Source: Ceratodon purpureus
Lineage: Eukaryota > Streptophyta > Bryopsida > Pseudoditrichales > Ditrichaceae
NCBI GenBank assembly: GCA_014871385.1
Contig: CM026421.1
Span: forward strand, 10,863,128 to 10,927,127
Length of the DNA stretch: 64,000 nucleotides
Direction: 5' to 3'
Below are positions 22,576-35,359 of this stretch, piece by piece. The notes below the pieces were generated by a model. The model searched no databases, had not been told where the DNA came from, and saw nothing but the letters and a program-made list of their open reading frames with translations. Numbering within the stretch: position 1 is the stretch's first letter; each line of letters opens with the position of its first letter. Position numbers and translations under genes: made by a program.

Positions 22576-25566
22576 AGGTATGTGGTGCATTACTCGACAT
22601 GATCGTCAACGCCGAGAGTACGTCTTGATCACCAATACGTGCACTGCCCGAAAAGTGATTTAAATGATCACCGATGCACGTGCAGAGTTGCTGGAAGTCC
22701 CACTCAAGCTATGTTCTATATTGTAAGCTGCTCTTTTCGTATGTAAATTATGACAACCTTGTAAGGTTATGTAAATTTTGACAGTCTCGTAAAATCAAAT
22801 TGTAATTTGAGTGAGTTCTTTCTTCATGGGTTCACTCCTCTGCGTGAACAATCATGTCACGACATTCTTTGCAACAGCAACGTACAGGATCATGCGGCTG
22901 CATATCACGATTTGCTTATATTCATACTACCGGTCATAACGCAAATGAATGTAGGGTAAGGCAACTGCACTCAAAAAAACAACCTGCATGTAAAACTGAC
23001 CTGAAGAAGAAGAGCCAGGGCTGCTGGTGGGCCTTCGTTAAAATGAACAGTCAATTTCCTCAATTGCCATGAAGAATTGGTATGTCTCTCCTTTCCTACA
23101 TATAAGTGATATTATAGGGTCAAGAGAAAGAGAAAGAGAAAGAAAAATAGAACGTAAAGATGAATGTAGAGGTATGTAGAGGTATGATTAAATGTAGAGG
23201 TATGATTAAATGTTTTCAAGTCCTTTTTTGTGTGGTAATGGTGGTAGATATTATATCTTGATTATGTTGGAAAGGAAAGGTTCAATATGGCTTTTTTTGA
23301 GTTTAGTTTCTTTTACTAGTTTGATCGAGAAATTGTGGGTGGTGACCCAAAGTGTGTGGGGATTACTATTGAGAGTGGGACAACTTGTAATTCTTTATTT
23401 TGAATTTTTGTTATATCATGGTTGATATTTCTCAGTCTTCTTTGTATGGAATTTGTTGAAATTAGTCATTGGAATGTACGATGTTGAGTGGTGTTGCATT
23501 TGGTGATGGGCTTTGATATGATGTGTTTATTATTCATAATATGGCATGTCTTAGTTTAGCATTACGTGCATGGTAGTAGGTCAGTATTTAGAAGGGTGAA
23601 GCATCCTAATGTTGAGAATGAGATTGATGATGTACGTAATTTGCTTACTGATTTTTTTATGTTGTTGAGACATAGTGCATATGCATGTGTCCTTTAGTAC
23701 AATTGAGTAGGAGTGTAGGACAAGTTGCGATGTCTTTAGGTGTATCGTATAAGATTCACTATATATTTAGAAAGAGTACAATTCTATATCTATACATTTG
23801 TTCCATAGTAATCACAAATATGGTTGTGATTACACGCCAAAGTGAACACGAAACTCTGAACAAGTTTGTTTGAGAGCCAATTCATTTCGGATCAAAAGTT
23901 ATTCAAGTTCGATCAGTTTCACAACCACTTTCTAGCTGCGTGGGCTCCAAAGGGTTAATCACTACAGTATATATCCAATTTTTTCACATATACTTTATAG
24001 GACTTAGAAATATTGTACTTGTGTTTAAGATTGTAACCACTTGAGAGCATGATCACCCCCTCGCTACACTGATGAGTTTAATTGATACCCATGGCACTTA
24101 ACCGTGAACACTTGATATCTATGCAAATATAAAAGGCATAAATGTCATAAAAATTCCATTTAAAATGTGACACTATTAGTAACAGATATTGACAAAGTGG
24201 TATGTATTTAGCTCTCATGCTTCAAAGTGGTATGCATTTAGCTCTCATGCTCCAGAACAGTATGGCAACACTTTGAGAAATTCATATTTTTTGCATATTT
24301 GCTTTAAGTAGTATGATGGTTGTTGATTATGATATACTCTTTCCAATGAGTAATGTATACTCTTTCCAATGATACAATATATTGCAATATATAAGTAAGT
24401 AATAAAATCTTATGCCTTCTCAAAATAGGCCCAAAATAATATTGTTTACCAAAAGGGGGAGAGCACAATAAAGTGTACCACAAAGTGCAACATGTGATCA
24501 CTAGGAAGTGAATATGAAGTGTGCTGTTTTTTATTGCTCAAAGCTGATTTTGAGCATTTTGGTGTAGTTTTTGAGCATTTTAGTCACTTTTCAAGGTGTC
24601 ACAAGGTATCTTACAGGCATCTCCATAAAAAAAACATCTTCAATTGAAACTTAATTTGACTGCTAGTTCTAAATCATGAAAATGAACTTTTCCAAAGTCT
24701 TAATTTCTTCATTTGGGGCCCTCTATTGTCTTTAGAGGATGTTTTTTCCAATTTAAAAAACAATGTTCGGTGAAAAAAACCTCACAAAAAGTTTCGTCGA
24801 AAACAACTCCCTGAAAACGTCCCAACGAAACTTTTCGGCTGTACAAACTTCCAAAGGAATTGCTTAGGCCCATTTTTGAAACCGCAATTCACAATCGGAG
24901 GGTACAGCGCAGTCAAAAGTGATTTCTAACATTTGTGCACTCTTTTTTGTCCACTTCTTCAAATGATTGCATTCACTTTGGATCACTTGCCATGACTCGT
25001 AAGGCTTCGTAAAAGGCACATATCGGTTCCAAAATTTTATAGACTCAAGATGACCAAGTCTATTTTCTATACCCAAAGCCCCTTCCAACATATCATCAAA
25101 TTATATGTCACTTTTCTTAGTGTTGACAACAATGGCTGAAATTGGCAATGAGCTAAGCACTTTTGTGGTACACTTTATTGTGCTTCCCCCCAAAACCATG
25201 CTTTTTTAGTGAGACGAAGGAAGTAATTGCTAATATTATGATTGAAGAGTCTCCCCTTGGCCGGTGGGCCTCGGGTCATTAGCATTACGAACGGACAGTT
25301 CATTCACGCCGGCCCCTTACAAAGGAACCGGAGTGTCTATCTATCTATCTATCTTCTATCTATGATTGAAGATTATGAATAAAAGAATTTAATTTCTTTT
25401 GGAATGCATTGTGATGTTTCAAATAAAAATCTTAAAATCATGCTAGGAATATTGTCAATAATAAGAAATGTTTCAAACACCCTCGCTAGGGGCTCAATGT
25501 GAAGTTGTGAACCATGCTGGAAGGAAAGGGCAGCCCGTAGGCCTCAACCAGGGACTTGGGTGTACC

Positions 25567-25905
25567 CTAGTCTGAATAAATTACAGATTTGAAACCTGAA
25601 GTCGACTGTAGAGGCGGACGAGGTAACCGGCTCTTCACTGTACGCAGAACGTGTAAGGCATCAACATCTTCGAAACATTGACAGTCATCCCAGGAGTAGC
25701 GATACTTTGATGAGCTCAATATGCTTCCCCTCGAGAAATTCCGTAGCAATTCGTGGGCATTTTTTTGCAACAACTGATTGTTGCATAACATGCGTTTTGA
25801 CCTCACCTTTTGAAAGATACCGGGCTCAAAAAATCCTGCCCTAATCTCTGCATTGTGTGCCCTGTACAATGCCTCTGTATATGCAAGAACTTGAGTTTTC
25901 TTCAC
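25567..25905 (-). pseudogene. Possible gene remnant, unknown family
   Basis: An open frame of up to 112 codons with protein-like composition (NNQLLQKNAHELLRNFSRG, CQCFEDVDALHVLRTVKSRL) in otherwise AT-rich non-coding DNA. It starts within the frame without a clear promoter and has no recognisable domain. It may be an exon or a degraded transposon piece. Confidence 0.2.
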
Positions 25906-26343
25906 ACCCCTTCATGTATTTTGAATTTCTAAATTGCAAAAATAATGCTGGAAAAATCCACCAAAAATCATACAACCTCTCATTCCCAAGATCCACCCTC
26001 CCAAAAAAATTCAGAATAAGAAAGGCTTTGGAACTATTGCTATTTGATGAACAAAGCCACAAACTAACTCAGTATTCTTAGCCTACATCAGATGCCAAGA
26101 ACCTTGAGGGGTTAAGGTTGAACCATTTTGAAACCATTTTCTAGCTAGACATAGAGTTTAGTGCACTCTTACATTCAAATTCTTTTGAAAATGTAGGTCA
26201 CTGTGGAGCATTGAAAAGTGAGATTTTTGGTCATTTTTGAGGAGCACCGGTGGCCACTCATTTCCTTAGCTCCCTTGGTTCTTCTCACAAACATTCATCC
26301 ATTTTAGAAAATTCATTCATTTTAATCCAAATGTTCATCCAGA

Positions 26344-26447
26344 ATATTCATCCAATTTTCCCAATTTTCATCCAATAGTTCATAAATCATCCAAAATATT
26401 CATCCAATTTTCCCAATTTTCATCCAATAGTTCATACATCATCCAAA
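26344..26447. repeat. 52-bp tandem duplication
   Basis: Two adjacent copies (26344-26395 and 26396-26447) of an AT-rich 52-bp unit beginning ATATTCATCCAATTTTCCCA and ending ATCATCCAAA, differing at one base. Diverged ATTCATCC words continue on both sides. Confidence 0.85.
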
Positions 26448-26632
26448 AAATTCATCCATCCACTATGAAGATCATTTTGGGACAACAAATACAAGCCAAC
26501 GGGAAGATCATTTTTAGACTAAGGAAGTACTAGACAGTGTGGAACCCGTTGTACCAACAGGTGAAAGTTTAGTACAAGTTGAGCACTGTCCTAGAGACAA
26601 TGTTTTCTTGTACCTTGTTCACCTCTTCCCAA

Positions 26633-26830
26633 CACTACAAGAAAACGTGTCCGAATTGACAGAAAAGTGTCCGAATCAGGGTGCCCTAATTGACAAAAGG
26701 TTGACAGAAAAGTATTAGATCTTTGTCACAAAAAATGTCCGTTTTGTCAAGTTTTTGTCACTTTGAACAATTTTCTGTCAACCTTTTGTCAATTAGGGCA
26801 CCCTGATTTGGACATTGTTTCCTTGTAGTG
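26633..26830. mobile_element. CACTA-type MITE
   Basis: The 198-bp element begins CACTACAAGAAAAC and ends GTTTCCTTGTAGTG. Long subterminal inverted repeats share CAGGGTGCCCTAATTGACAA and the following AAGGTTGACAGAAAA. The left arm carries an extra TTGACAGAAAAGTGTCCGAAT-like duplication. CACTACAAGAAA is the usual terminus of plant En/Spm (CACTA) elements and their non-autonomous derivatives. No clear 3-bp target duplication is seen. No coding capacity. Confidence 0.8.
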
Positions 26831-29800
26831 CGATTACCTCTTTTCATTGTTTTCCAAGTTCCCTTGTTCCTCAATTTCCTTCTTCTCTCAATCCTTTGTT
26901 CGGGAAATCCTTTGTTTTCTGTTCTCTCGGACGTCCTCCCATTCCATAGTCCTCATATTCTCTCGTCTCCTTTTCCACTTGTCCCTTTGGTTCCTTGTCC
27001 GCTCATAACTTATCCCCTCAATACCAAAAAGATCAAATACACATATGGACACCAATTCTTTTATTATACACAACGAGATGTTTTGAGTTTAGTATTAATA
27101 TTACAAAACTTCAAAAATAAGGCGGAAACTATTTTGAAAATCCGTAAAACTATAAAACTTAAAAAAATAAAAAAATAAATAAATAAATAAATACAATGAA
27201 TATGAAAAATTTAGCTTCAACAAGGTAATACTTTTCAGAGAATACATTGCCTAAACAAATGATTGTGGATTAAAATTTCTTATATGGTAAATATAATTTG
27301 TATTTCAAGCTTGGAGAAGTAAAGTGCAACAAAACCATAATTAAAAAACCACACACAACCCCGCACACAACATTATTATCATACAACCATACTATAAATA
27401 ATATCCTTGAAGATAGATATCCTAGCTAGCTAAGAATTTCTTATACCCTTTGGGTATCATAATATAATTGATGACCTTTAGTACTTAATCCCTAAACGCC
27501 CATCTTATGTCCGTTTTTTTTTAAAATAGAATATACTAGACAATCTATATTTTAGCACTCATGATATAATTATTCATCCACCAAAGTAGATTGTTGTAAG
27601 AAACTCTTGATGTCTTCTACCAAAAAAAGCAATTCGCATTGAATCAAAGGCTTGTAGTGAAATAGATATAAGTAACTATAACTTAGCTCATTTTGGAAAT
27701 TTCAAGGGGAATTTTTCAAATTGGAAACTTTTAGGATTTCTTTTCTACTATCCACGCTACTATCAATTTTAGAAACTCAAGTGACTATTAGGTCCTAGAG
27801 GAAGTTTTTGATTGGAGATTGCCCCTTGAACTCCAAAAGCCACTTGAAGTCTTGGAATTTTTAGACTTACATCATTTTTTCATGGTAATTGTTATATGAA
27901 ACTTGTAAATTTTTTTGTTGAACTCATTTGATTGAGAGTTTTGGCACTTTGTGAAAAGAAAGTTTCTTGTTCTAAGAATATAAGACTATAAGAGTACAAT
28001 CAATCTCAAAACTAAGACAAATTTCTCAATTTGGTCTTGAATAATTTTTTATTACAATGTATCATTGTTCAAATGGTGACACCATTGTATAACCCTTGCC
28101 ATGGCCTTATGAGTCACTCAAAAGCCTTTTTATTTTAGTTGTAGAAAATTTTTAAAAACTTTATATTAAAAATACTAGAGAGATCAAACTTTTGAGGTCC
28201 CATAAGATTTTGAAATTAACCTTTGTAAGTATGTAATATTTGAGTTGTTGGATTTGAAAAATTGTTTGTAATTTGCAAGATAATAAGGATCGACCGCAGT
28301 CACATATTTTTGGTGTTTATTAGAGTGGGCAGGCATGATTGTTAGAATTTTAGACACAAAATGAGTGTCTAAGAGCCATCAATTTTTTTATCTATCTAAT
28401 TAATAATAGAGGTTACTTTAAAGTGCACATCAATTGCATTTCCTATAATCTAATTATGACCAATCAATTGTTGATGAATTTGTATTAAAACCAAGAGTAT
28501 CTTGAAATTACAATGCATGGTGGACTATTAGGCAACCAAAACCAAAACTTTGAAGTTGGATAGGCACCAAAATGTCATAAAAGCATGGTTTAGCTACAGC
28601 CAAGCCAAGTCCAGGTTTGAAAACATTTGAGGAAGTGCTCAAGAATGTTCACTCTCTCAAGAAATGTAAGCAAATGATTTGAATGGAAATTATTATTGTT
28701 GTATATGGTATAACACTTAATGAGGTATACCTAAGTTCTTTTTTTTATGATGAAATGACTTTTTATGGCGTTGCTTCTAGGCCACAAAAAGTACATAATT
28801 CAAAAGTCTAATTGCACTTCTATTTCCTCTTGTCTTTGTATGAGGAAAAGAAATCTTCAAAACTTATTCCTTCTTAAATATTCACATTATGTATCACAAT
28901 CATCCTTTAATCTACCCCGGCCGTATGGCCATAATTAAGGGCAGTCTGATCCTTAGGTGGTACATCCACCTTCTTGTACACCGGTCGTGGCTGTGGAGGT
29001 TTTGGACACCCATTTAACCCTTAAAGGATGTTGGTATTTTACGAGACTGAGCCTGGCACCCCGTATTCTGTGGAACAATGGCATTCCGGTGTGGTTAGCT
29101 GTTGAATGACGACCAATTTTAGAACGCTGATTTTTGGGTAGGGTCGACAGTGAGATGCTGAACATGACTGAACAATTCCATTTCATGTTTCCGAAATTGT
29201 CGAAGTGGAATTAATTTCCAAGTGCCGAGGGGTTGAGCATGCTCAATTTCCTCGATACGTATGGTATTAGCTACTGTACTGGTGTGGGGAAGACCGTTCA
29301 CGCTGACAGGGGAGGTGTCCTTTGGCGCTGATGTGACACCTCTCCCCAGTTTTCCGGTCACCTTGTAACCTCCAGAGCCCGCTTGGTGAGGTCCACTGAG
29401 GTCATCGACCACAATAGCTGCTACCTTTCACCAATGGAAGTCGTGGATGCTGCAAGGACCTCCGATACCCCTTTCGCAAGATACTGACTCCCAACTGCCC
29501 TCTACCAAACAATTGCACAATACCGAACAACTACACAACTCCTGTCTCCACCTCCGAACAGAATAGCGTGAAATTGAACATACTTCACCGATCGCGAACT
29601 TTTCAGAATCCCATCGAATGGTGTGACTAGTTTTGATTCATTGTTTGGTGTAAATACAAAGAGACCCTCATAAGAAGATGCTATACTGCTCAGGTTCTCG
29701 AGTCTTCTTATCGAAGCCAGGGCATCCAAATTGACAAATTTGGATAAATATGTCCTGATTTTGTTTGTCAATAATGTAAACCAGATGTCAATAACGTGGA

Positions 29801-31429
29801 TTCAGATATGCATTGCTTGGGAACAGCTTAAGTGCGGCAGTGGTTGGTGTTCTTCTGCGGTACCTCTTCTCCGAACCTTATCAGCGAACAGTTGTGTAAT
29901 GCCATAAGACTCCTCTAGATTTCTGGTTGTTGAAGGTCCAGACCGCTGCCCTGCAAAGGTCGCCAGCTTACCAGAAATCCTTGGTCTCTCCTGAACGCTA
30001 TCGTTTCTACTGCCTTCCTCCTCCTTCTCCCGCATTTGGCAATGAAGACCCGCATTTCCCCACGCCGTTTCCAATTTCAGTACGCCCACCCACAACCTGT
30101 CGCAATACTAAGGAGCTGCAAAACTGCACCTTGACTACGCAAATGGATTTCCAAATATCAGTTAAATACTACAATCGCTCACCCCACTCCGCGCACAAAA
30201 CCTCAGAAGTGCAGCATCCAAGGTTTCCTCACACAGCCCCTGCGGTACACGTAACCCTAACCGTTTTCCACCCGCTGCGCCAGTTCTCCACTCCCCTCCT
30301 ATGTACTCGCGCTGACACGCAACTTACCTGCACGGCATACGTCTGATCGACGACGTATGCACTGTTATACACATATACACAACCTAATCCCTTTATAGAA
30401 TGCGCACTTCGTCTCCAAAAATTCTGGATTTGATCCCTAAAAATCCAGCACCCTCTTGCCGTCAATGTTGTAGTTCACTCGCACAACTAAATCCGCAGTG
30501 AACAACGTCAATCAACAAAATACATGCGGTCGTAGGCCAGAACTGGCCCCTGCATCCTTTAGGGGTTAAAAGGGTTTGACATGACCCCAACGAAATAGAA
30601 ATGGCTCACCATTTGGGAGCTGCCTTTTGAGAGGCTTGAGGCCATGTCAATGACTCTTACATGCAAATAAAAAACGAAAATGGTGTAACACGAATATCTT
30701 AAAATTAACCCCCATTCCCAATGTAAACTCAATTCGGCCACCCTCAACTCCCACACTAATGAGGGAGCTCTATTTCAATGACCCCAACTCACATTGGTGT
30801 GTCGAAACTGACCACGACGTACGGGGTTGAGCTTCAAGGATATAACCGGAATAATATTCGATTGATTAATATCATTTTGAATGAATAAATAATCTATGTT
30901 ATAAGGAAAAAAGGTGTTTTTGTGTGTTTGTTTGTCCGTTGCGCATGACATTTTACACATGGAATAAGAAGTTATTTGACTAAGTTCCGGAGTGGCACCT
31001 GCTTGGAGGAGCCGAAAGGACAAGGAAAACATGTGAATTTCTTACGATACCCACTTTATGAATTATAGCACATGTAACTACTCTTAATTCACATTGATAA
31101 TTATTACATTTTGTGATTTTGTAAAAAGCACCAATTTTACACCTACTTTTACACTTTTACTATGACCACCGGACATAGGCAAGAACAAGAACATAAGGTT
31201 TACTTTTGAATGAAAAGTCACATAATTTGTGCAGGCCGTCTCTGAAATCCACTCATATTGGCGCAAGTCTTACACTAACTTATTTCTTCTAGGCCTGAGA
31301 ATTAGAAGCTGAAAGGTGTTGGTGCATGTGAAGCAGGAAATTTCTTGCTGCCAGTGTCGTACGGAGTTCAGACTCTTCTGATTTTATAGATTACAGGATT
31401 TCTCTCTACAATTCCTGCGTCAAGTGGTA
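26831..31429. other. AT-rich region, no supported gene
   Basis: Strongly AT-rich up to about 28.9 kb. From 28.9 to 30.5 kb composition is more balanced and several minus-strand frames are open (29412-29119, 97 codons, with KVTGKLGRGVTSAPKDTSP; 30095-29802, 97 codons). They do not resemble any family I know and could be exons of an unrecognised minus-strand gene or chance. No tRNA or rRNA gene is seen. Confidence 0.4.
29119..29412 (-). CDS. Hypothetical exon or small ORF
   Basis: A 97-codon minus-strand frame with protein-like composition (SGPHQAGSGGYKVTGKLGRG; EEIEHAQPLGTWKLIPLRQF), preceded by an AG acceptor-like site (GGTAGCAG). No domain is recognised. Listed because it is the most coding-like piece of this stretch. 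Confidence 0.2.
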   Translation of the reverse strand: MVDDLSGPHQAGSGGYKVTGKLGRGVTSAPKDTSPVSVNGLPHTSTVANTIRIEEIEHAQPLGTWKLIPLRQFRKHEMELFSHVQHLTVDPTQKSAF

Positions 31430-31455
31430 AGGTAGAACCATCTATTTTCGGACAG
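31430..31455. repeat. pogo terminal inverted repeat, left
   Basis: 26 bp, identical to the reverse complement of 35360-35385. Preceded by TA. Confidence 0.95.
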
Positions 31456-31952
31456 TTAAGAGGATATCCTTGATGCGAAGTTGTGCATGAGCTGAAACTT
31501 TTTCTACAGATTAGCAAATACTAAGATAAGAGAATGGAAGTGGAATTTTTATTTTTCGAGTAGGGATGAATTTACAATATTTTGTCAAACAAAAACACCG
31601 TAGCTTCCTATTTTCGAACATAGGATGCCTCCAAAATCAAGCTGACAAATTGGTACTTTGAGGACCATGCGAGGGTACCTTTGTAAAGCTTACATGCTGT
31701 CATTGAAAACAAAACACCCAAAACCGGCCAGCTAGTAAGTAGAAAGTAGACATGCACCAACTGCCAGCCAAGACAGAGAGACGTTGGAGCGACCAGTACT
31801 GGCCTCGTCACGCACAGCACATGCAGGTCCGAGAATAGGTCCGGAGCCTTCGGAAGCAGCCTGGCGCCGAACGCTATATCAACTGCCCTGCGATCTCGCC
31901 CTGCTCATGAGCAACCCCGCCCACTGGTTCGTGAACCGCAGCACTTGCTGAT

Positions 31953-34910
31953 TCAGACGCCGTTGCCTTCGTCGACGTGCGTGAAACGCGGATCTGGAAG
32001 ATACACCCAGGGAGGGGCTACAGCGTCTGCTACGTCGCCAGGTTCGTTTCTAGCTCTCTTTGCTCGCCTTTTGGCTAATCGCAACGCCATGTTTGTTTTG
32101 CAGATGGCCGGGAGGTTTCCAAGGAAGGGTGCAACGTAATCTGTGGGGGTGCGCGGTGGAGGGTTCTTCACAAGCTCCTGCAGCCTGGTTCCTGCGCTTC
32201 TGATCGCCTCGGTACTCCAGCGAGCCCGGAACTCCTTCCGTGCTTGTTTTTCTGCCTCGTGCTGTAGCTTCTCGACCTCTTTTCTTTTTTTCTCCGCTTG
32301 TTTTTCCACCTTTCGTCTCTCAGCTTCGTGTCTTCGCTGTTCCGCCTCTATTCGTGCAGCCTCGCGCCGGTCTGCCTTCTTCTGCATGGCCACTATATAT
32401 TCTTCGGATGTAAGGAGCAATGACTGCGAGTAATCGATTAGTGGCTCTCCGCCTCGCCGCACGGGCACCCTGACTGGGATCTCTGGCAGCTCCAGGAGCG
32501 AGGAGATACTCGGAGGCAGAGGCTGCTCAACGCCGCAGCTCTCACCATCATCCTCTTCGAGCTGGTCATCACCTCCGTCGTTTTCGTCCTCTGCATCTCC
32601 TGGGCGAGGTACGAAGAAGTGCTGCCGCTGCTCCTGCGAATCAGGAATCATTTCGCCCCTGATCTCCTGTAAAGCCTTGTCTGTGCTATCGGACTCTACA
32701 TCCGATTCGGTGTCTGTGAACACCTGTGATTCCACTGTATCAGATTGTACAATGTTGTTGGGAGTCTCAGAAAGCTGTCCTGCGTTGCACTGTGCAGGAT
32801 TGATGCGAGCCCCATCACCGCCTCTTGCTTTCTGAAACGGCTGCGAATGACCTATCTTGAGATCCATGGCTTGGGTATTTAAGGGATAAATGCCAGTGGT
32901 GCGGAAGCCAGAGGTTATATTTCTGTGAGTAAGTGCCCTCTCTAGTGCCTTTGAAACCCACATTGCTAAGATTTTCTTGGACGCACCCTTTCCTCTATGT
33001 GCTAATGTCCACGCATCTCTATATCGTTTGAAATATCTTTTGAAGGGACCAAAGACACTTACATCCAAAGGCTGTAATTCGTGGCTTGTGTGACTAGGTA
33101 GGGTCAGCAGATCAAGACCGACCTGTTTGCACTTCAAAACCACCTGCAAGGTTACGTGTGAGTTGTGTCCGTCCACAATCAGTAAGTGGCGCCTCTCTTG
33201 CGAAATTCCACCGTTGTTATTTAGGAATGTGATGAAATGTGAGATCCAATGAGAGAACAATTCCGTAGTCATCCACGCTTGATCTTGCATTGCCATCACT
33301 GCCCCATGTTCACAATGTTCCACATAGTTGTCACTTCTTCTTTTTCCACGAAAGATGTAGAAGCCAGGGATGCACTCTCCTGCTGCGTTTATGCATGTCA
33401 GGTTTGTAAGCCACTCTCTCTCGTTAGGTATGAGCCTGTGCACAGATCTGGCACCTTTTTTTGCCCAAACTCTTCCTCCACCGTTTCTGCCCGCTTGAGC
33501 ACCTGTTTTGTCACAATTCCAGATCCGATCTGGAGGATATCTTTCTTTCTCATAGAGAGAAGATAGGTTAGTGTAGAAAGACTTGACGTTCTCTGCACAT
33601 AAACCCTTAGCTCTAGCGAATTCTAGACCTTCTGCTTGACGTAGGGATAGATTTGGATGACGTCTTTTAAACCACTTGAGCCACCCATTCCCGGGAATGC
33701 CATCACGGAATGGGGTGACTCTTTCTTGTGTCATTTCTGCTACTTTTAAACGAAGTTGATCTGTGCTAAGACCAAATCTATAATCTTGCATTTTCAGTAT
33801 GTATTCCTCTAAGGCCGTTTCCTCACTCTTGGTCAACACTGTGGCTGGACCCTTTTTCCTTGACAAGATTCTTCCATGCAAATGGTCAGAAAGTGTGCTA
33901 GAAGGTATGTCGAAATTTCTAGAGACTGCTCTAAGTTGCTCTCCTCTCTCTACTGCTCGAATGGCTGCCTTCATTTGAGCATCAGTCCATTGTCCTGTTT
34001 TTCTTTTTTTCAATGTTGCCTGTGAAGGCCTCTGATCTCCTCGCCCCTGCGAACTGCGGCATCTGCTTCGAAGCCATTGCCCGGCACTCTCACCGGGAAC
34101 CTGATCCTGTGCATTTTGTGTTTCCCTCTCCCTGTTCATTGTGCGCTCTGTGACTGTTCCTTGTGCATGCAAAATACTGCTCCCACGCTGCTGTAAAGCA
34201 GAGATTAGGTGGTCAGCCGTAATCTCACCTGCACGACGTGGTTCTGATCGGATGATGCGCTGCTCCGTGGATCGCTGCGGCTCTACGTGGAATGCTCCTC
34301 TCCGAAGTCGAAGCTGCCGCCTCTCCTGGTCGTCACCATGCTGCTCAAACGGAGCCCTTGCTGGTCTTTGCGACCGGCGCTCCTCTTCATCGACGAGCTG
34401 CTGGAACGCTCCCGTTCCACCTCTCCACGACCGCTGCTCTTGGTCGTCACCATGCTGCTCAAACGCAGCGCTGGCCGGGCTTCGCGACCACCGCTCCTCT
34501 TCGTCGACGTGCTGCTGGAACGCACCAGTTCCAGCTCTCCGCGACCGCTGCTCGAATCCGCCTTCATGCTGCTCGAACGCTGCAGATGCAGGTCTTCGCG
34601 ACCACCGCTCCTCTTCATCGACGTGTTGCTCGAATCTTGCATTTCCATGTCGGAGCGCCTGTTCATGACTACCTACAGGCCCTGGTGACTGAGATGGTAG
34701 TTGGCTCTCCTGCCGGCCTTGCCCATTATGAATCCCCTGTTCATCATAGCTACTTTCTGGCCCTCCAATGCTCCAATACACGGCAGCAGGCAAACTCAAT
34801 GGATCATTCCACCGCCGCCCTCTATGGACCCTGTAATAGTTCTCTGTTTGCTCATCAAGATTGGAACCTCCTCTCCGGAGGTAATCACTAGTGCTACAGT
34901 CTGGATACAT
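31953..34910 (-). CDS. pogo/Tigger-like DDE transposase, 985 aa
   Basis: The start is ATG 34910; a GTG five codons upstream is also open. In order: an N-terminal block with three or four imperfect ~40-aa repeats (units such as QHVDEEERWSR, SAAFEQHGDDQEQR); a psq-type helix-turn-helix (MKAAIRAVERGEQLRAVSRN); a CENP-B/Tc5-like second helix-turn-helix (GNGWLKWFKRRHPNLSLRQA); and a DDE_1 catalytic core with acidic residues in IWNCDKTG, LLIVDGHNSH and LQPLDVSVFGPFK, giving the DDD pattern of pogo. Next come an acidic linker and a charged coiled coil (KKADRREAARIEAEQRRHEA onward), then a basic tail. It would bind the 26-bp TIRs and cut and paste the element. The frame is uninterrupted. Confidence 0.95.
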   Translation of the reverse strand: MYPDCSTSDYLRRGGSNLDEQTENYYRVHRGRRWNDPLSLPAAVYWSIGGPESSYDEQGIHNGQGRQESQLPSQSPGPVGSHEQALRHGNARFEQHVDEEERWSRRPASAAFEQHEGGFEQRSRRAGTGAFQQHVDEEERWSRSPASAAFEQHGDDQEQRSWRGGTGAFQQLVDEEERRSQRPARAPFEQHGDDQERRQLRLRRGAFHVEPQRSTEQRIIRSEPRRAGEITADHLISALQQRGSSILHAQGTVTERTMNRERETQNAQDQVPGESAGQWLRSRCRSSQGRGDQRPSQATLKKRKTGQWTDAQMKAAIRAVERGEQLRAVSRNFDIPSSTLSDHLHGRILSRKKGPATVLTKSEETALEEYILKMQDYRFGLSTDQLRLKVAEMTQERVTPFRDGIPGNGWLKWFKRRHPNLSLRQAEGLEFARAKGLCAENVKSFYTNLSSLYEKERYPPDRIWNCDKTGAQAGRNGGGRVWAKKGARSVHRLIPNEREWLTNLTCINAAGECIPGFYIFRGKRRSDNYVEHCEHGAVMAMQDQAWMTTELFSHWISHFITFLNNNGGISQERRHLLIVDGHNSHVTLQVVLKCKQVGLDLLTLPSHTSHELQPLDVSVFGPFKRYFKRYRDAWTLAHRGKGASKKILAMWVSKALERALTHRNITSGFRTTGIYPLNTQAMDLKIGHSQPFQKARGGDGARINPAQCNAGQLSETPNNIVQSDTVESQVFTDTESDVESDSTDKALQEIRGEMIPDSQEQRQHFFVPRPGDAEDENDGGDDQLEEDDGESCGVEQPLPPSISSLLELPEIPVRVPVRRGGEPLIDYSQSLLLTSEEYIVAMQKKADRREAARIEAEQRRHEAERRKVEKQAEKKRKEVEKLQHEAEKQARKEFRARWSTEAIRSAGTRLQELVKNPPPRTPTDYVAPFLGNLPAICKTNMALRLAKRRAKRARNEPGDVADAVAPPWVYLPDPRFTHVDEGNGV

Positions 34911-35359
34911 TAACAGAGCATTCACGAGTGGGAAAGAGTTCTGAATTACTTGCTAGCAATGTAAGAGAATGACTTCTAAATACTGAACACTGCGAAACAA
35001 ACCCACATATCCAATGTCGATATGAAATACAATCCGCAGTATTGTGCAAAACACACTCTTTGGCAAATGACCTCTTACACTTAATCCATGACAATGGAAT
35101 TTTTTAATAGGCATTAGAAACCTAAAACCGATCACAGTAAATGCCATTTCCACCTGTGAGTCACTGCTATGCCCACATCTTTGAGCAGTCTCTCTGATTA
35201 TGTTCAATGGCGGCTTCGAATAAAAGCAGCCCACAACCGGATGATTTCACCCTAAGTCTGTCCAACTACTCACCTAATACTGTACATCTAACCCTATGCA
35301 CGCCCATGGGATTCAAGTGCACACTCGTTATACCACATCTAGGGTCCGGCTATAGGATG

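Larger units (their letters stand above)
22581..26632. other. AT-rich gene-poor region
   Basis: No gene is supported. Visible details: a GAGAAA run at about 23122-23148; repeats of ATGTAGAGGTATG at 23164-23211; a 30-bp unit (CAAAGTGGTATGTATTTAGC and onward) twice at 24193-24252; a GATA-type microsatellite at about 25337-25366; and a minus-strand frame 25905-25567 (112 codons, RAHNAEIRAGFFEPG, then SRGSILSSSKYRYSW) that could be a gene remnant of unknown kind. None of the missing lipin exons is evident. Confidence 0.5.

Noticed and set aside
22854-23072. 72-codon plus-strand ORF after the copia element
   Set aside because: Short, with no domain, in AT-rich DNA, and no splice or promoter context.
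32143-34913. Plus-strand ORFs within the pogo element
   Set aside because: Antisense shadows of the transposase repeats and coiled coil.
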